A stretch of 64,000 nucleotides of DNA from Nocardia rosealba (GTDB taxonomy: Bacteria; Actinomycetota; Actinomycetes; Mycobacteriales; Mycobacteriaceae). Made by a program: the position numbers and the translations under genes. Below, one piece after another: positions 33,501-42,096 of this stretch. The first letter of the stretch is position 1. Each line of letters opens with the position of its first letter. The stretch is from NCBI RefSeq assembly GCF_020216065.1, contig NZ_JAIWNA010000002.1, forward strand, positions 868,001 through 932,000, read 5' to 3'. The notes under the pieces are model-generated. The model was not told the origin of the DNA, made no database searches, and saw only the letters and a list, made by a program, of their open reading frames with translations.

Positions 33501-36500
33501 GTTCGTCAACACTCTCGTCCTGCGCACCCACCTCACCGACCACATGACCTTCACCGAACTCCTCGAGCACGTCCGAGGCGACGACCTCGCCGCATTCGGG
33601 CACGCCGACGTCCCGTTCGAACGCCTCGTCCAAGAACTCAACCCCGTCCGCTCCCACGCCCACCACCCCCTGTTCCAGGTGATGCTCGCTTTCCAGAACC
33701 ACACCACCACCGACTTCCGGCTCCCCGGCCTCACCGCATCCGCCGTCGAAGCCGACACCGCGACCTCTCTGTTCGACCTCCAGATCACCGTCTCCGACAC
33801 CCACGACAGCACCGGCGCACCCACCGGAATGAACGGCACGATCACCTACGCCACCGACCTGTTCGACCCGGCCACCGCCACCACCATCGCCGAACGCCTG
33901 CAACGGATCCTGCGCGCACTCGCCACCGACCCCACCCGACAGATCCACGACGTCGACCTGCTCGACACCAGCGAACGCGAAGCACTCCTGCACCGGTGGA
34001 ACGCCACCGAACACCCCCTCGATCCGCACGAAACCCTCGCGAGCCTGTTCACCCACGCCGCACACACCCACGCCGACCGGCCCGCCGTCGAATCCGGCTC
34101 CGAAACCCTCACCTATGCCGAATTCGCCGCACGCGTCAACCGGCTCGCCCGTTGGCTCATCGCCCGAGGGGTCGGCCCCGACACCCTCGTCGCACTACCC
34201 ATGCCCCGATCCCTCGACCAGGTCACCGCCGTGTACGCCGTCCACGCCGCCGGCGGGGGATACGTCCCCATCGACCCCGCCCACCCCGCCGACCGCATCG
34301 ACTACATGCTCACCACCGCAGCCCCCGTCCTCGAACTCACCTCCCTCGACGGAATCGACCTCACCGGCTACGACGACACCCCCATCAGCGACGACGACCG
34401 CCGCACCCCACTACGACCCCACAACATCGCCTACGTCCTGTTCACCTCCGGATCCACCGGGCGCCCCAAAGGTGTTGCGGTGCCGCACAGCGCAGCGCTC
34501 AACCAACTCCACTGGATCATCGACGCCTACCGGCTCACCACCGCCGACACCGTCCTGCAGAAAACCCCCGCCACCTTCGACGTCTCGGTCTGGGAACTGT
34601 TCGCCACCCTGGCCGTCGGCGCCCGCCTGGTGATCGCCCGACCCGACGGACACACCGACCCCACCTACCTGGCCGACACCATCGCCGACCGGCAGGTCAC
34701 CGTCACCTCCTTCGTCCCGTCCATGCTCGCGGCCTTCGCCGACGCCGCCCCCGCGCGATCCCTGAACTCGTTGCGCGCCTTGCTCGTCGGCGGCGAAGCA
34801 TTCGGTGCCGACGTGGTGTCGGCCGCGCGCCGCGCCATGCCCCACGCCGAACTGCACAACCTCTACGGCCCCACCGAATTCACCGTGCACGCCACCGCCC
34901 ACCACGTCACCGAGACCGACACCGGCAGCATCCCCATGGGCACACCGGTCTGGAACGTCCGCGCCCACGTCCTCGACACCCGCCTGCGCCCGGTCCCACC
35001 CGGGGTAGCGGGGGACCTGTACCTCGCCGGCAACCAGATCGCCCGCGGCTACCACGCCCGCCCCGGCCTCACCGCGGAACGATTCGTCCCCGACCCGTTC
35101 ACCGCAGGTCAGCGCATGTACCGCACCGGCGACCGGGCCCGCCGCCTGCGCACCGGCGAACTGGAATACCTGGGCCGCACCGACTTCCAGGTGAAACTGC
35201 GCGGTCTGCGCATCGAACTCGGCGAGATCGAAGCCGTCCTCGCCGAGCACCCCACCGTCGCCCGCGCCATCGCCGCCGTCCACACCTCCGGCACCGGGGA
35301 CCGGCTCGTCGCCTACCTGATACCCACGGCAGGTCACGACGTCGACACCGACGCCGTCCTCGACCACGCCGCCGCCGAACTCCCCGACTACATGGTGCCG
35401 ACCACGGTCATGGTGCTCGACACCGTGCCGCTGACCGACTCCGGCAAACTCGACCGCAAACACCTACCGGAACCGGTATTCGACGTGGGGGAGTTCCGGG
35501 AACCGGAATCCTGGCTCGAAGGCGAAGTCGCGCGGGTCTACGAGCACGTCCTCGGCACAGCCCGCGTCGGCGCCGACGACGACTTCTACGCCCTCGGCGG
35601 CAATTCCCTCAAGTCGGTGCAGGTGGTCAGCGAACTCCGCAAGGAACTCGACTACGAGGTCCCCGTCAGCTGGATCCTGTCCGACCCGCGCCCCACCGAC
35701 CTCGCCAGACGCATCGAAACCGGAATGCGCACCGGACACGTCACCACCGAACCGACCACACCCGGATTCGATGTCCTGCTACCGATCCGCACCACCGGAA
35801 CACAACCCCCACTGTTCTGCATCCACCCCGCCTCCGGCCTGGCCTGGTGCTACCGCCCCCTCGGCGAATACCTGACCGAGGACCGGCCCGTCTACGGCAT
35901 CCAGGCACCACAACTCTGCGGCGAACCAGGGTCGGCGACCATCGAAGACACCGCCCGCCGCTACCTCGACGAAATCCGCGCCATCCAGCCGCACGGCCCC
36001 TACCACCTGCTCGGCTGGTCACTGGGCGGCCAGATCGCCCATGCCATCGCCGCTGAAATACGCACGGCCGGAGAACAAGTCGCGCTATTGGCACTGCTCG
36101 ACGCCGAAGCCGACGGATTCGATCCCACCGTCGTCACCACCGTGACAGCCGGCGAACTGGTCGCCAACCTCGGACCGGTCATGGGCATCGACTTCGTACC
36201 CACCGACGCCACCGCCGAGGAAGCCGCCGCACTGATCGAACAGAAACTGGGGGAGCGGCTCGGAATCGACGCCGCCCTCATCCAGCACATGACCGACGCC
36301 TACAACGAGTCGATCCGGGCCGCCGCCGACTGGCATCCACCGGTAATCGACAGCGACATGCTGTATTTCACCGCCACCGGCGAACGCCGCGAGAACGCGA
36401 CCGGTCATCGGGGATGGGCACCGAGTGTGCGCGGGCACATCACCGACATCGACGTCGACGCCACCCACCTGGCGATGACCGAACCCGCGGTCCTGGCCCG

Positions 36501-36558
36501 CATCGCCGGTGTCCTCAACGAACAACTCGATCGGGAGGTCGCCGGGCAGAGCGGCTGA
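18505..36558 (+). CDS. Five-module non-ribosomal peptide synthetase with terminal thioesterase
   Basis: Complete NRPS of about 6,017 residues. The start is ATG 18505 because GGAGG ends five bases before it; the frame also contains upstream starts at 18424 and 18481. Domains by residue: C1 37-480 (HHIVLDG 168), A1 486-985, T1 Ser1025, E1 1078-1530, C2 1561-2000, A2 2016-2500, T2 Ser2549, C3 2609-3050, A3 3062-3545, T3 Ser3595, C4 3646-4100, A4 4116-4605, T4 Ser4656, C5 4713-5155, A5 5173-5650, T5 Ser5701, TE 5756-end with GWSLGG (Ser5839). It starts with a C domain, so the first residue is either N-acylated or joined to a chain from another enzyme. No MbtH-like gene, fatty acyl-AMP ligase or phosphopantetheinyl transferase was found nearby. 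The product is unknown. Confidence 0.97.
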   Translation: MTQSKHHLDSSWEQPVSAPGDGAHPHNGNGSGPRPHDALPLSAAQRGIWFAQHLARRSPISVAQYVEIDGPVDVDGLVAASKTAGREFGCAHVRLVEVEGEPYQVVDEDLPSPVSVLDLRGDDDPVATAHDLMVRDYSAPLDLRNDRLMKCVVFQTGNDHYLWYQRAHHIVLDGFAAVTMMQRIVELYNAGVSGEQAPASTAKDLSDIVDQDLAYRGSTRFDNDRDYWTEHLDGAPPVVGLAGHGGTPTIHPTLVSATLPDHTARQLDRVVADRGTSVTPVIVAAFAAYLARMTGSDEVLLSLPVSGRHSAVLRRSGGMVANVVPLRVPVAGHGTGAVITAVQSELTSALRRQRYRQEDIFRDMGIARDETASFGPAINLMMVSNEIVLGDTVGRLHVLTSGPTSDLFVNIYPGAGRDSTHIDFQGNPSVYNDDELAAHHARFLRFLDEFLTGGPEQPVSTLPLLEPTERAALLPVRGPESAGDRLLPDILTAGAYHDPAATAVTADTSTLTYRELHTRSTRLARYLIGRGCGPGTAVAIALRRSTESVVAAWAVAKSGAAIVQIDPDYPTKRIEHIIADSGARVVVTLDAVRDRLPSSAPALVLDDPAIRDACAGIGDEPVTDADRVRPLHVGDLAYITYTSGSTGVPKGVQVTHRGLANLVADRSDAYALSPRSQVSYALSPAFDASFEQFLTCFANAATLVVVPPEVIGGDRLTELLADEHVTHLTLTPAMLATVDPHPLTELRVVVVGGDVCPPHVIDRWSRHCAMFNEYGPTEATVTAAGARIRPGHDLTVGSPVRGVAAMVLDRALQPVPVGTAGELYLAGPGLARGYNRRFADTAARFVADPYGDPGQRMYRTGDLARWVTEDSSVSLELLGRSDFQVKIRGYRIEPAEIDAALTAHPDVDLSVTVPVHNNAGTTVLASYVVPVEDHRVDPTLLQRFARESLPPHMVPAVIVPLDQLPVNAFGKLDRSALPEPEFGAVPAGRDPETDREILMAGLFSEILGVPQVGADDSFFALGGDSILSIQLVARAKAVGLGFSTQDVFEHKTVAGLAAMAAEAGGAPQLRELPGGGVGPIPLSPIVHAMLGRGHYDRFAQATLVELPDRLDPAHLTRALQALLDRHDMLRAVLRADDSDEHRLEVPAPGTVDADAVITHVTLRHRDAAEIDRHLQDAADRLDPAAGVLVQAVRVQDGTGAGPDLLWLVVHHLAVDAVSWRILLTDLARTWLQVSTGEDPQPGTGTTSVRSWVHGLTEQAAARRPAELERWKTVLAEGNRLLGSRPLDPERDVMATADRIRLRLPADITEAVLTGIPARFHGSANDPLLAALALAAAQWRARRGDTAGTELISLEGHGREEQAVPGADLSGTVGWFTTRFPVRLDMSGVDLDDAFTGGPAAGSAIKQVKEQLRAVPDNGIGYGMLRYLDPVGSAELGTAPEPQISFNYLGRVGVGDHSGAWTPTTEFTSLTATTDRRMALPAIVDVNAIAVPGPDGLELEATWEYATGIMDADEVSEFADLWVRALHSLAAHLRTDGAGGFTPSDFPLVTVSQTDIDGWAREFPAMTDVWPLTALQTGLLFHTLYDREGDDSYIVQASLTLAGEVDAQRMRQAAQTLIDRHDSLRTAFVETAAGPRQIVLHSVRAEWREADLSAHDAAGRDREIHRLTTEATAPFDPARPPLLRFQLLRTGAGEYRLLITDHHLVLDGWSMPLLIHQLLVLYTGGDAGELAAPRSFRDYLQWLHAQDDAAATAAWQRMLDGVDNPTRVSGRPDRTGGAASGEVGLDLDTATAASVLDLGRSHGVTAGTTVEVAWALLLTALTGRSDVVFGNTVSHRPPQLLGVEHMVGLFINTLPVRVRLDPHESVGDLLIRVQSEQAAMLEHRHIGLAELQRATGIADMFDTVTVLESYPLDRDGLARDLDAAGLRLIDLDAQDATPFPLSLQVTPPRPTGDEAGTYTLTLRYATDRFDTDQAATLLTRFERILTQLVTEPATRTAAVTPGPGELVPATGAAAVPERTLHEILAATAQGYPEAAAVRSGDITLTYRELRRRAGELAAELVARGARPETFVALALPRSIDLVVAIWAVSETGAAFIPLDPANPGERIAGMLADSGTGLGITTAPVAAHLPGTVDWLTLDDAHSPHRAPALARPVSPDSTAYLIFTSGSTGTPKAVQVTHRGLADLVAAHTEAFGADSTSTVLQVASPGFDASVSELLLAHGNGACLLIAPPEVYGGADLTELLRTAQVTHAIITPSVLNTLDPARVPDLTAIAVVGEATGADTVRRWAPGRRLMNHYGPTETTIWATGSAALHPGEPVTIGGPVHGVSVAVLDMWLRPVPVGVAGELYVGGPGLARGYFGRPATTASRFIADPNSGSGERLYRTGDSVRWIRGRTGLELEYLGRNDQQVKIHGLRIEPGEIDTQLARHPAVASAATVTRTSPTGEPVLVSFVVGAPGQPLDTTHLHDHLDRTLAHYMHPTTIVELDEMPVTPTGKIDRKALRQHELTAPDTAGRAPATPAERTMADLFAQVLNLDEVSADSNFFTLGGDSIVSMRLVALARAAGLVLTPREVFEGKTVAALAATARRDTSATGTDDTSGPLVTLDDDAITALRQQYPGLAEVWPLSPMQSGIHFHSTFTADADTYTVQTTIGFTGEIDVDRLRRATQALIDRHDILRAGFAETAAGPHQIVLGHADTDFRDIDLFGGQDPRTATDIAAADAAAGFDLSAPPLIRFTLIRLEPGEHRLLVTNHHVILDGWSMPLLMGELLENYGAPEQIGTTGPAPSYRDYLTWLQHQDPAASKAAWAREYADVDSPTRVTRGTGSSGNSAEVITDLPADVYRELRDVAADAAVTVSTTVAAAWALNLRVLTGDTDVVFGSAVSGRPPELPQVERTLGMFLNTVPIRVRLEPAQTLRDLLARVQDQHARMLDHHYIGLPEIHRSVGVSELFDTAVTFQSFPVDRPALQRLVDSAGLRVGEISGVDATPFPLSLVVAPTPEGSSGLRITLRFLTDEFDGPRADHILTRFVDVLTRIARDPATRLGALALPGAPAPAHPDTAHHTPDTLAGILTTTAARTPGAVAAQCGAASLTYRELDEQSNRLARALLRRGARPGRITALALPRSLTGVVALWAAAKAGTAFLPIDPNLPAGRIEFLLSDSGAPLGITDTATAPRLPDGTDWLIVDDDHTHRRVAAESAEPLTEPGVQPDLSAYVIYTSGSTGTPKGVLVCHRALTDLVAAQHRRLHVDDQSTVLQVASPSFDANLFELLMAHGSGGRLVIAPPDVYGGRELADLLRREHISHAVITPSALATVPADDLTTLRVLATAGEPVGRELVQRWAPGRTMLNLYGPSETTIWATASELSADAPIGIGCPVGPVSATVLDSWLRPVPQGVAGELYLFGPGLAEGYIDRPGLTAARFIACPFGSGGTRMYRTGDLVRRNADGNLEFVGRNDFQVKVRGSRVELGEIDAALSARPDISFATTLAHTDHGGPARLVSYVVPAPGEEVSVATLTAALSDALPTYMVPAAIMILHDVPLTAHGKLDRDRLPEPVFAAREYRAPASWPEELVAAAFAQVLGVHRVGADDDFFALGGDSLSASLVVARVGAALGVRVPVRALFEAPTVAALARHTTTLRTGERIPLTARPHPEPLPLSLAQQRMWFLNRFEPESAAYNIPVMLRLTGELDTDALHRALTDVIARHEVLRTVYPETAGEPRQLVLAEPAPALHTISVDTTTLAVTVNTFVRNGFDVTTEVPLRIGLFDLGTGEYLLALVVHHIAGDGQSMGPLARDVVTAYAARVGGHAPDWQPLPVQYADYALWQREVLGAADDPESLLSTQLRFWRETLADAPDRLDLPTDRPRPPVASLAGGRIPVDIGAGLHTRLRELAHSRGSSLFMVMHAALAAVLGRLSGSDDVVIGTPVAGRGEPGLEDLVGMFVNTLALRTSIDTGEPFTELLTHTRDTDLAAFEHGDVPFERVVEELNPQRAADRHPLFQVMLAFQSLSGTDVELPGVTVSRADIDTGLSQFDLQLILADSYDDGGAARGLAGTLTFARDLFDETTARTFRTRLLRVLETITTDPTEAVGDLGWLDDTEHHDLSTRVGPRPTGTRPPALLPEVFAAAVHDNPTGTAVVSGDTELTYRELDTRSNQLARRLIRHGAGPEHPVLVATGRTADEVVAWWAVVKTGAPYVPVDPRYPAGRIDQMVTDSRAALGITLTAARPQLPGTVDWILLDSPAETPQLTGESAEPVTDADRVRPLHATNVAYIVFTSGSTGRPKGVAITHTGIADFVAGQRLGTPPRGSDRVLHFASPSFDASVLEILLATGRAATLVIAPTDIYGGDELAGFLRTHRITHAFVTPAALASVDPTGLDDLQHIVSGGDEVPADLINRWAGSDRAGTREFRVLYGPTETTMLATSTQPIRPGERPTIGTPLPGIQALVLDDRLRPAPVGVSGELYLAGPALARGYLNRAATNSDRFTACPYAEPGSRMYRTGDLVRWNTHGDLEFLGRNDFQVKVRGYRVELGEIDTALGARPDIAYAVTIPRREGTGPVTLVSYVVAAPGAQISVDTLTTALTDTLPAYMVPAAIMVLDRIPLSPNGKLDRKALPEPVLQTKQFRAPSSPVEEIVAGVFTDVLGLDRAVGADDDFFELGGNSLVATRVAARIGAALDATVPVAMIFDAPTVAKLAARAESHADTGRVALTPQPRPPHIPLSYAQQRMWFLNRFEPDSAAYSIPIVIRLTGHLDTDALHRALTDVVDRHEVLRTRYPHIDGEPAQVVLPAHLATPPLHPVPIDDSALPAALTALLATAFDVTTEVPLRARLYDTGPDTWVLAVVLHHICGDGSSLAPLARDMMTAYQARVDDHPPAWTPLPVQYADYAIWQHTVLGAAHDPDSLLRAQIDYWTARLADLPPLLELPTDRPRPPIQTYTGGNVDLTVDADLHTALEKVARAHNSTLFMVFHAALAATLGRVAATDDIAIGTPYAGRGEPELDDLVGMFVNTLVLRTHLTDHMTFTELLEHVRGDDLAAFGHADVPFERLVQELNPVRSHAHHPLFQVMLAFQNHTTTDFRLPGLTASAVEADTATSLFDLQITVSDTHDSTGAPTGMNGTITYATDLFDPATATTIAERLQRILRALATDPTRQIHDVDLLDTSEREALLHRWNATEHPLDPHETLASLFTHAAHTHADRPAVESGSETLTYAEFAARVNRLARWLIARGVGPDTLVALPMPRSLDQVTAVYAVHAAGGGYVPIDPAHPADRIDYMLTTAAPVLELTSLDGIDLTGYDDTPISDDDRRTPLRPHNIAYVLFTSGSTGRPKGVAVPHSAALNQLHWIIDAYRLTTADTVLQKTPATFDVSVWELFATLAVGARLVIARPDGHTDPTYLADTIADRQVTVTSFVPSMLAAFADAAPARSLNSLRALLVGGEAFGADVVSAARRAMPHAELHNLYGPTEFTVHATAHHVTETDTGSIPMGTPVWNVRAHVLDTRLRPVPPGVAGDLYLAGNQIARGYHARPGLTAERFVPDPFTAGQRMYRTGDRARRLRTGELEYLGRTDFQVKLRGLRIELGEIEAVLAEHPTVARAIAAVHTSGTGDRLVAYLIPTAGHDVDTDAVLDHAAAELPDYMVPTTVMVLDTVPLTDSGKLDRKHLPEPVFDVGEFREPESWLEGEVARVYEHVLGTARVGADDDFYALGGNSLKSVQVVSELRKELDYEVPVSWILSDPRPTDLARRIETGMRTGHVTTEPTTPGFDVLLPIRTTGTQPPLFCIHPASGLAWCYRPLGEYLTEDRPVYGIQAPQLCGEPGSATIEDTARRYLDEIRAIQPHGPYHLLGWSLGGQIAHAIAAEIRTAGEQVALLALLDAEADGFDPTVVTTVTAGELVANLGPVMGIDFVPTDATAEEAAALIEQKLGERLGIDAALIQHMTDAYNESIRAAADWHPPVIDSDMLYFTATGERRENATGHRGWAPSVRGHITDIDVDATHLAMTEPAVLARIAGVLNEQLDREVAGQSG
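18613..23100 (+). other. NRPS module 1 (C-A-T-E)
   Basis: The first C domain begins [15 protein letters not shown], a form also seen in domains that accept an acyl or aryl starter (EntF-like), with HHIVLDG at 19006. The A pocket reads D A E T V G E V T. Asp-Ala-Glu at the first three positions resembles codes for basic residues such as lysine, but the match is partial. The carrier has GGDSI (Ser codon 21577). The epimerase at 21735-23090 carries [13 protein letters not shown], with Ala in place of the usual Gly, and NYLGR. A D-residue at position 1, possibly basic and possibly N-acylated, is the best reading. Confidence 0.87.
23185..26260 (+). other. NRPS module 2 (C-A-T), epimerase absent
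   Basis: The C domain begins [10 protein letters not shown] and has HHLVLDGWS at 23605, the type that follows an epimerase. The A domain has an unusual core ending SGSTGTPKA instead of PKG and pocket residues D A S I A V H I W, which I cannot assign. The carrier is GGDSI (Ser codon 26149), the form normally placed before an epimerase, but the next domain is a C domain directly. Confidence 0.85.
26330..29410 (+). other. NRPS module 3 (C-A-T)
   Basis: The C domain begins [10 protein letters not shown] and has HHVILDGWS at 26755. It is much closer to the post-epimerase C domain of module 2 than to the C domains of modules 4 and 5, although no epimerase precedes it. The A pocket reads D A F V A A L I W, mainly hydrophobic, unassigned. 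The carrier is GGDSL (Ser codon 29287). Confidence 0.85.
29440..32590 (+). other. NRPS module 4 (C-A-T)
   Basis: The C domain begins [15 protein letters not shown] and has HHIAGDG at 29830, the L-to-L condensing type. The A pocket reads D A L F V G L M L, strongly hydrophobic; an aliphatic residue is likely but not proven. The carrier is GGNSL (Ser codon 32470). Confidence 0.87.
32640..36555 (+). other. NRPS module 5 (C-A-T-TE), termination module
   Basis: The C domain begins [15 protein letters not shown] and has HHICGDG at 33019. The A pocket reads D V W S L G L V H, closest in form to threonine/serine codes (D-x-W at the front, V-H at the end). The carrier is GGNSL (Ser codon 35605). The thioesterase (35770-36520) has GWSLGG with the nucleophile codon at 36019 and a downstream HLAMTEP segment that should supply the catalytic His. 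Confidence 0.88.
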
Positions 36559-36583
36559 GCGGAATTCGGGTAACCCGGTACGC

Positions 36584-37741
36584 ATGGACGTACAAGCATT
36601 CGAAGCCCGCGCGACAGACGCCGAACTCGACGACCTGCGTGCACGATTGGCCGCGGCGCGGTTGCCGGAAGCGGAGACGGTCTACCGACCGGGACCCGAC
36701 CCGCGCCGATGGGATCAGGGCGTTCCGCGCGCCGACCTCGTCGAGGTGGTGCGTTACTGGCGCAGCGGATACGACTGGCGCTCGTTCGAAGAGCGCCTCC
36801 ACCAGATCGGGCAGTTCCGCACGACCATCGACGGTCTCGGCATCCACTTCCTGCACCGCCGGTCCCCACGCACCGACGCCACACCACTGATCATGACGCA
36901 CGGCTGGCCTGGCAGCGTCGCCGAATTCACCGACATCGTCGACGAACTGGCCGACCCGAAAGATGCCGCCGCACCGGCATTCCACGTCGTCGTCCCCTCG
37001 CTACCGGGCTTCGGCTACAGCGACAAACCGACCACCACAGGGTGGGGCACCGAAAAGATCGCCGCCGCATGGGTGGAACTGATGGACAGGCTCGGCTACC
37101 GGCAGTTCCTGGCACACGGCGGCGACTGGGGCGGCAACATCACCACCGTGCTCGCCGGCAGGTTCCCGGACCGTGTTCTCGGCATCCACACGCTGTTCGC
37201 CGAAGCACCGCCCGGGCTCACAACAGACGGACTGACGCCGATCGAACGCCGGTGGACCGAGGAAACCCGCGACTTCTGGCAATACCGCGCCGCCTATGCC
37301 AAGCAGCAGGCGACCCGACCGCAGACCATCGGCTACTCCCTCGTCGACTCACCGGTCGGACTCCTGGCCTGGATCCTCGACAAGTTCGCCGAGTGGTCCG
37401 ACACCGACGACACCCCGTTCGAAACGATCCCCATGGACCGCATCCTCGACGACGTCACCCTCTACTGGCTGACCCGCACCGGCGCCTCGGCAGCCCGCAT
37501 CTACTACGAAAGCCACGCCTCCCTCGACCCCGACCTTCGCGTGGACGTCCCGTCGGCGATCACGATGTACCCGGCCGACATCGAGAAATGCCCGCGACCG
37601 TGGGCGCAGCAACGCTATCGGAGAATCGTCCGGTGGACGGAACCTCCGACCGGCGGCCATTTCCCGTCACTCGAGGTTCCGGAGTACTTCGTCGACGACC
37701 TTCGCCAGGGGCTTGCGGCGGTGCTCGCCGTAGCGCGATGA
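36584..37741 (+). CDS. Epoxide hydrolase with N-terminal EHN domain
   Basis: Alpha/beta-hydrolase of 385 residues that opens epoxides to diols through an aspartate ester. An N-terminal EHN-like segment precedes the fold. HGWPGS (residues 106-111) forms the oxyanion region, GGDWGG carries the nucleophile Asp181, and GGHFPSLE near the C-terminus gives the catalytic His. The start is ATG 36584; the frame extends upstream into the NRPS 3' end, but those residues do not fit the family. It begins 25 bases after the NRPS stop, so it is probably cotranscribed and may act on the peptide or its acyl part. That role is an inference; the spacing also fits a chance neighbour. Confidence 0.9.
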   Translation: MDVQAFEARATDAELDDLRARLAAARLPEAETVYRPGPDPRRWDQGVPRADLVEVVRYWRSGYDWRSFEERLHQIGQFRTTIDGLGIHFLHRRSPRTDATPLIMTHGWPGSVAEFTDIVDELADPKDAAAPAFHVVVPSLPGFGYSDKPTTTGWGTEKIAAAWVELMDRLGYRQFLAHGGDWGGNITTVLAGRFPDRVLGIHTLFAEAPPGLTTDGLTPIERRWTEETRDFWQYRAAYAKQQATRPQTIGYSLVDSPVGLLAWILDKFAEWSDTDDTPFETIPMDRILDDVTLYWLTRTGASAARIYYESHASLDPDLRVDVPSAITMYPADIEKCPRPWAQQRYRRIVRWTEPPTGGHFPSLEVPEYFVDDLRQGLAAVLAVAR

Positions 37742-37785
37742 CCTTGGCACGCCCTCATTCCACCGCATCGGCGAAATCCTGCGAA

Positions 37786-38400
37786 CTAACCGCGCAGCGA
37801 TTCGTCGTGGGCGGACGCGAACATGCCGTCGAGTACCGCGTCGAGTTCGGTGTGGGCGGCGGTCAGTGCGTTTTCGCGGGAGCGGGAGGTGGCTACGAAC
37901 ATCGCGAGTTCGTTGAGGCCGCCCAACAGCAGGTGTGCCAGCACTTTCGGATTGTGGCGGGGGAGTAGATCGCCCTGATCGTGGGCGGCTACTAGGAGGT
38001 CTTTGACGAGGGCGAGGGAGCGGCCGCCGTCGATTTCGCGCCAGCGGGTCCAGCCGAGAGCGGCGGGGGCTTCTACGAACAGGATCTGGCGGACAGTCTT
38101 GTCGGCCAGCTGGTCGACGAATGCGTGGGTGACCGCATGCACGCGTTCGTTCGGTCGGCCTGTCAGCGCATGCTTCGACAAGGTGTCGACCACCCCGTGA
38201 TCGACCTCGGCGAAACAGGCCTCCATCAGCCCGACCATGCTGCCGAAGTGGTGGTACAGCGCGCCCCGGGTGACACCGGCGGCCTCGCAGACCTGTGCGG
38301 TCGTCACCTCGGCGAAACCGTGCTCGGCGAACAACGCGATGCCGACCGAGATCAACCTCGCCCGTGTACGTGCGGCGTTCTCTTCGCGAACCGATGCCAT
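37786..38400 (-). CDS. TetR-family transcriptional regulator
   Basis: Repressor of 204 residues. The N-terminal helix-turn-helix reads VTTAQVCEAAGVTRGALYHHF (about residues 33-53), and a helical ligand-binding domain with no recognised subfamily follows. The start is ATG 38400. Its promoter faces the DUF1272/hydrolase pair across a 77-base gap that contains a perfect palindrome at 38440-38456, so it probably represses itself and those two genes. Confidence 0.93.
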   Translation of the reverse strand: MASVREENAARTRARLISVGIALFAEHGFAEVTTAQVCEAAGVTRGALYHHFGSMVGLMEACFAEVDHGVVDTLSKHALTGRPNERVHAVTHAFVDQLADKTVRQILFVEAPAALGWTRWREIDGGRSLALVKDLLVAAHDQGDLLPRHNPKVLAHLLLGGLNELAMFVATSRSRENALTAAHTELDAVLDGMFASAHDESLRG

Positions 38401-38439
38401 CTTGCCTTCCCTCCGCCAGTGACGTACACATTGTAGGTG

Positions 38440-38456
38440 ACATACAATTTGTATGT
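38440..38456. promoter_or_regulatory. TetR operator palindrome
   Basis: ACATACAA-T-TTGTATGT is a perfect 8-base inverted repeat around one base. It lies in the gap between the divergent TetR gene and the DUF1272 gene. A/T-rich symmetry in a GC-rich genome and the divergent layout support an operator for the TetR protein. Confidence 0.75.
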
Positions 38457-38477
38457 GAGATTGAGGGAGTGGCCGTG

Positions 38478-38714
38478 ATGCTGAAGATGAAGTCCACCTG
38501 CGAAACCTGTGCCGCGCCGTTGCGCGACGACGCCGAAGCGTTCATCTGCAGTTACGAATGCACCTACTGTCCGGCGTGCACGGCGGATCACGGAGTGTGC
38601 CCGAATTGTGCGGGGGAGTTGGTGCGGCGACCCCGACGCACCACCGGCGTCGCCGAGATCGCCCGGCGGGCACCTGCTCGGCTACGCCGCAAGATCCGGG
38701 GTACCGGTCGATGA
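38478..38714 (+). CDS. DUF1272 zinc-ribbon protein
   Basis: Small protein of 78 residues with Cys motifs CETC, CSYECTYCPAC and CPNC and the family ending GELVRRPRR. The Cys pairs should bind zinc; the family's function is unknown. ATG 38478 has GAGGGA nine bases upstream; GTG codons at 38469 and 38475 are in frame and also possible. Its stop overlaps the next start (ATGA), so the two genes are translationally coupled under the TetR operator. Confidence 0.88.
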   Translation: MLKMKSTCETCAAPLRDDAEAFICSYECTYCPACTADHGVCPNCAGELVRRPRRTTGVAEIARRAPARLRRKIRGTGR

Positions 38715-39520
38715 GCGCGACCGCAATGTCCAGCGGCGCTGTCGCGCACTGGTTTCCGGGTCGACCCGGCACGCCGACGTTGCTGGTCCTGCCTGCCCTC
38801 GGGGTCGTTGCACGCCACTATCAGCGCTTCTCCGAAGCGGCACAAGCGCAGGGATTTCACGTGCTGACACTCGACTACCGGGGGCAGGGAGCCAGCGACC
38901 TGGTCATTTCCCGAGGCACGCGGTTCGGCTACGCCGACTTGGTTGCGGGCGACCTGACCGAGGCCATCACCTGGGCGCGTGGGCAGGGGACCGGACCGCT
39001 GGTCTTGATAGGGCACAGCCTCGGTGGACAGCTGGCCGCCGCCCTCGAGTCGATGTCGCCGGGGGAGTTCGACGGGCTCGCGCTCGTCGCCGCAGGCACA
39101 CCACACTGGCGGGCCTTCACCGGGCGCGCACGCCTCGTGCCTCTGGTGTTGCCCACGGTCTTCGCCGGAATAGCCCACGCGCAAGGCGTGTTCGAGGGCC
39201 GCAGATTCGGCTTCGGCAGACAGTCGGCACAGCTCATCGAGGACTGGGCACGCATGGCCCGTACCGGTTCGTGGTCCGAGAAGCCGGTCGCGCTTCCGGA
39301 TAGGAGTATTCCGCTCCTGGCGATCTCGTTCGGAAGCGACCAGCTCGCACCCACGTCTGCCGTGGATGCCCTGGTGCGTTTCTTCCCCTGCGCCACAACG
39401 ACCCGCGCCCATTTCGGCGAACCGTCGGGACACGTGGGGTGGCTGAAGCAGCCCGACGTTGTTGTCGATGTGCTGAATCGATGGGTGGCAGAGATTCTCG
39501 CACCGGAGAAGAGGGGATAG
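38711..39520 (+). CDS. Alpha/beta-fold hydrolase
   Basis: Putative serine hydrolase of 269 residues. GHSLGG carries the nucleophile, an Asp lies in FGSDQL, and a His in PSGHVGW completes the likely triad. There is no signal peptide, so it should be cytoplasmic. The start is ATG 38711 in the ATGA overlap with the DUF1272 gene. It belongs to the TetR-controlled pair. The substrate is unknown. Confidence 0.88.
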   Translation: MSATAMSSGAVAHWFPGRPGTPTLLVLPALGVVARHYQRFSEAAQAQGFHVLTLDYRGQGASDLVISRGTRFGYADLVAGDLTEAITWARGQGTGPLVLIGHSLGGQLAAALESMSPGEFDGLALVAAGTPHWRAFTGRARLVPLVLPTVFAGIAHAQGVFEGRRFGFGRQSAQLIEDWARMARTGSWSEKPVALPDRSIPLLAISFGSDQLAPTSAVDALVRFFPCATTTRAHFGEPSGHVGWLKQPDVVVDVLNRWVAEILAPEKRG

Positions 39521-39560
39521 GCGGCGTAGAGTTGACGGCCCGAGCCCACAGGAGTCGACG

Positions 39561-39905
39561 ATGTCCCGACCAGTGTTGATCCGAACTTCCGCGATCGGTG
39601 TGGCAGTGGGTGCGGCCACGATCTTCGGCGCGGTCGGTCAAGCATCCGCCGATGTCGAGCCCGGCACCTACACGTCCACGACGTTGTCGGCCGGCATCGT
39701 GCTCCTGCAACGCGACGCGCGCGTCGAGGGCGGGGAGCTGGTCCTGATCGGGCGGTACCCGATTCACCCCACGCCCGACGGTGGTTACGTCGATCTGTTT
39801 CCCGGCCATCGCGTCGTCCTGATCAGCGACGGACGTGGCGGATACTCCGGCCCGGCGTACCTGGGTGGGGTGGAGATCGGCTCCATCACGTTGACGCCGC
39901 GCTGA
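39561..39905 (+). CDS. Small secreted protein of unknown function
   Basis: A 114-residue protein with an N-terminal signal peptide: Arg near the start, a hydrophobic stretch AIGVAVGAATIFGAV and a likely cleavage after ASA. The mature part, starting DVEPGTYTS, is Gly-rich and probably all-beta. AGGAG lies seven bases before ATG 39561. I do not recognise a family. Confidence 0.8.
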   Translation: MSRPVLIRTSAIGVAVGAATIFGAVGQASADVEPGTYTSTTLSAGIVLLQRDARVEGGELVLIGRYPIHPTPDGGYVDLFPGHRVVLISDGRGGYSGPAYLGGVEIGSITLTPR

Positions 39906-40317
39906 AACGAGGAAATCCCCAGTGGTCTGGAGCTGCCCAGAAACGGCCTACCTGACATAATGTGCATTATCGGCGTTTTAACCGGGTCGGTTGGTAGGGG
40001 TTTCGAGAACATTTGTGGCAGCGTATGCAACTTCGCACCGCGTGCCCATGACCCCGTTCGACAGCCGGCCCGCTTCGCTCGGATCAGCCTGTCACCAGAA
40101 AATCATCCACCCAGACGGTTTGCTCGCGCCGAGTCGTTTCGGCCGATTTCGAGCCTCCGGCCATTCATGACTATTCGGGATGAATGCCGCCGCCTGGGGC
40201 TTGATCTGCGGGTGGTACGAAGAAGGCCGACTGGGAGGTGGCTCGCGTGCGCTCCCCCTCCATCCCCCAACCCCCTTATTTCGTCACTGTGACGAAATAA
40301 GGGGGTTGGGGAAGGAC
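39906..40317. other. 412-base gap between convergent genes
   Basis: No gene with recognisable content is seen. It holds an A/T palindrome ATAATG-TG-CATTAT at 39957-39970, a shorter repeat CATTCAT/ATGAATG near 40165-40190 and a 47-base perfect palindrome at 40265-40311. This is long for a convergent gap, so a small RNA is possible but unproven. Confidence 0.45.
40265..40311. terminator. Perfect 23-base inverted repeat, probable bidirectional terminator
   Basis: Arms 40265-40287 and 40289-40311 are perfectly complementary around one base, giving a stem of at least 20 pairs with a small loop. It starts six bases after the stop of the acyl-CoA ligase gene. No T-run follows on either strand, as is common for actinobacterial terminators. 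Confidence 0.65.
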
Positions 40318-42096
40318 TCAGCTGTACAGCGCTTCTACTTCGGACGCGTACTTCTTCATGACCTCGGCTCGGCGCAGGGACATTTTCGGGGTCAGTTCGC
40401 CGGTGGCTTCGGTCCAGTCGGCGGGCAGGATGCGGACCTTCTTGATGCCCTCGGCCTTGGAGACCAATTTGTTGGTGTCGGCGACAGCTTGGTCGATGTC
40501 CGCGCGGAGGGTGGGATTGTCGACGAGGTCTTCGACAGGGGTATCGGCAGGGATGTTGTTGCGCTGTTTCCAAGCGGGAAGGGCTTCGGGGTCGAGAGTG
40601 ACGAGGGCACCGACGAAGGGGCGACCGTCACCGACGACCATCGCCTGACCGACCACTGGATGCGCGCGCAGGGCGTCTTCCATGAGGCCTGGTGAGACGT
40701 TCTTGCCACCCGCGGTGACCAGGATTTCCTTCTTGCGGCCGGTGATCGTGAGGTAGCCGTCGGCGTCGATGGCGCCCAGGTCGCCGGTGCGGAACCAGCC
40801 GTCGACGAAGGCGTCCGCGGTGGCGTCGGGGTTGCCCCAGTATTCGCCGAAGACGACAGGTCCGCGCAGCAGTAGTTCACCGTCGTCGGCGATCTTGATG
40901 CCGTGGCCCTCGATGGGTCGGCCGACGGTGCCGACGCGGGTGTTGCGCGGGGTGTTCACGGTGACGGCAGCGGTGGTCTCGGTGAGGCCGTAGCCTTCGT
41001 ACACCGGGAGGCCCGCGCCACGGAAGAAATGCCCGAGCCGTGCGCCGAGTGGGCCGCCGCCGGAGACCGCCGCACCGCATCGACCGCCGAGCGCGCGACG
41101 CAACTGCGCGTACACGAGCTTGTCGAACAGGGCGTGCTCCAGCTTGCGCAGCAGACCCGGCCCACCGGTGTCGAGTGTCTCGCTCCACACGATGGCGGTC
41201 TCGGTGGCTCGGTCGAAGACGCGGCCCTTGCCGCCGACGTGTGCCTTCTGTTTCGCGGCGTTGAACACCTTCTCGAACACGCGCGGCACGGCGAGGATGA
41301 AATCGGGCCGGAACTCGGCGAATTGGTCGACGAGGGTCGCCCAATCGGAGCTGAAGGCGACGATCACCTTCGCGTCGAGCGCGGCGAGCGTGACCGCCCG
41401 GGCGAAGACGTGTGCCAACGGCAGGAACATCAGTGTGCGGTTGCCCTCGGTGACGAACTCCCCCAGCGCGAGCCGGTCGGATTTGGATTCGGCGTAGAGG
41501 TTGGCGTGGGTGAGCAGCACACCTTTGGGGCGGCCGGTGGTGCCGGAGGTGTAGATCAGGGTCGCGGGCGATTCCGCGCCGACACCGGCGCGCCGGGTGT
41601 GGACGGCCTCGTCGTCGAGGTGAGCGCCACGTGCGGTTAGTTCGGCGACGACGCCCTTGTCGATTTGCAGGATCTCACGCAGGTCAGGCAGTGCGTCGGC
41701 GGCGATCTCGCCGATGATGCGGCGGTGCTTGTCGCTGTCGACGATCAGCAACCCGGTGCCGGAGTCCTGCAGGATCCATTTGGCCTGTTCGGCGGCGGAA
41801 CTGTCGTAGATGGCTACGGTGCAGCCGCCTACCGCCCAGATGGCGTGGTCGAGCACGACCCATTCGTAGCGGGTGGGTGCCATGATGGCGACCCGGTCAC
41901 CGGGTTCGATTCCGGTGGCGATGAGGCCTTTCGCCACGGCGGTCACGGTTTTCGCGAACTGGGCGGCGGTGATGTCGGCGCCCGCGACACTGAACAGCAC
42001 CGTGTCGGGCGATTCTCGGCCGTACCGGAACACGCTGTCGGAGTTGTTGGCGTTGTCCGGAATCACGTACGACGCCGGGGTTTCGAACTCTCGCAT
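40318..42096 (-). CDS. fadD15: Long-chain acyl-CoA synthetase, FadD15 type
   Basis: AMP-forming ligase of 592 residues that joins long-chain fatty acids to CoA through an acyl-adenylate. The ATP motif is YTSGTTGRPKG, the second core motif GYGLTETT, then GWFRTGDLG and the catalytic-lysine region near GELTPKMS. Length and C-terminal pattern match the FadD15/FACL group. The start ATG 42096 overlaps the stop of the upstream membrane-protein gene by one base, so the pair is coupled. It is separate from the NRPS cluster, but it could supply acyl-CoA generally. Confidence 0.9.
   Translation of the reverse strand: MREFETPASYVIPDNANNSDSVFRYGRESPDTVLFSVAGADITAAQFAKTVTAVAKGLIATGIEPGDRVAIMAPTRYEWVVLDHAIWAVGGCTVAIYDSSAAEQAKWILQDSGTGLLIVDSDKHRRIIGEIAADALPDLREILQIDKGVVAELTARGAHLDDEAVHTRRAGVGAESPATLIYTSGTTGRPKGVLLTHANLYAESKSDRLALGEFVTEGNRTLMFLPLAHVFARAVTLAALDAKVIVAFSSDWATLVDQFAEFRPDFILAVPRVFEKVFNAAKQKAHVGGKGRVFDRATETAIVWSETLDTGGPGLLRKLEHALFDKLVYAQLRRALGGRCGAAVSGGGPLGARLGHFFRGAGLPVYEGYGLTETTAAVTVNTPRNTRVGTVGRPIEGHGIKIADDGELLLRGPVVFGEYWGNPDATADAFVDGWFRTGDLGAIDADGYLTITGRKKEILVTAGGKNVSPGLMEDALRAHPVVGQAMVVGDGRPFVGALVTLDPEALPAWKQRNNIPADTPVEDLVDNPTLRADIDQAVADTNKLVSKAEGIKKVRILPADWTEATGELTPKMSLRRAEVMKKYASEVEALYS

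Noticed and set aside
31044..36056. Open frame of 1,670 codons on the plus strand, in another frame of the NRPS
   Set aside because: It is an Arg/Pro-rich shadow of modules 4 and 5. The NRPS frame has the motifs and the ribosome site.
40103..40573. Minus-strand frame across the 3' end of the acyl-CoA ligase gene
   Set aside because: It runs through the terminator palindrome and has no motif; the ligase frame explains the right-hand part.
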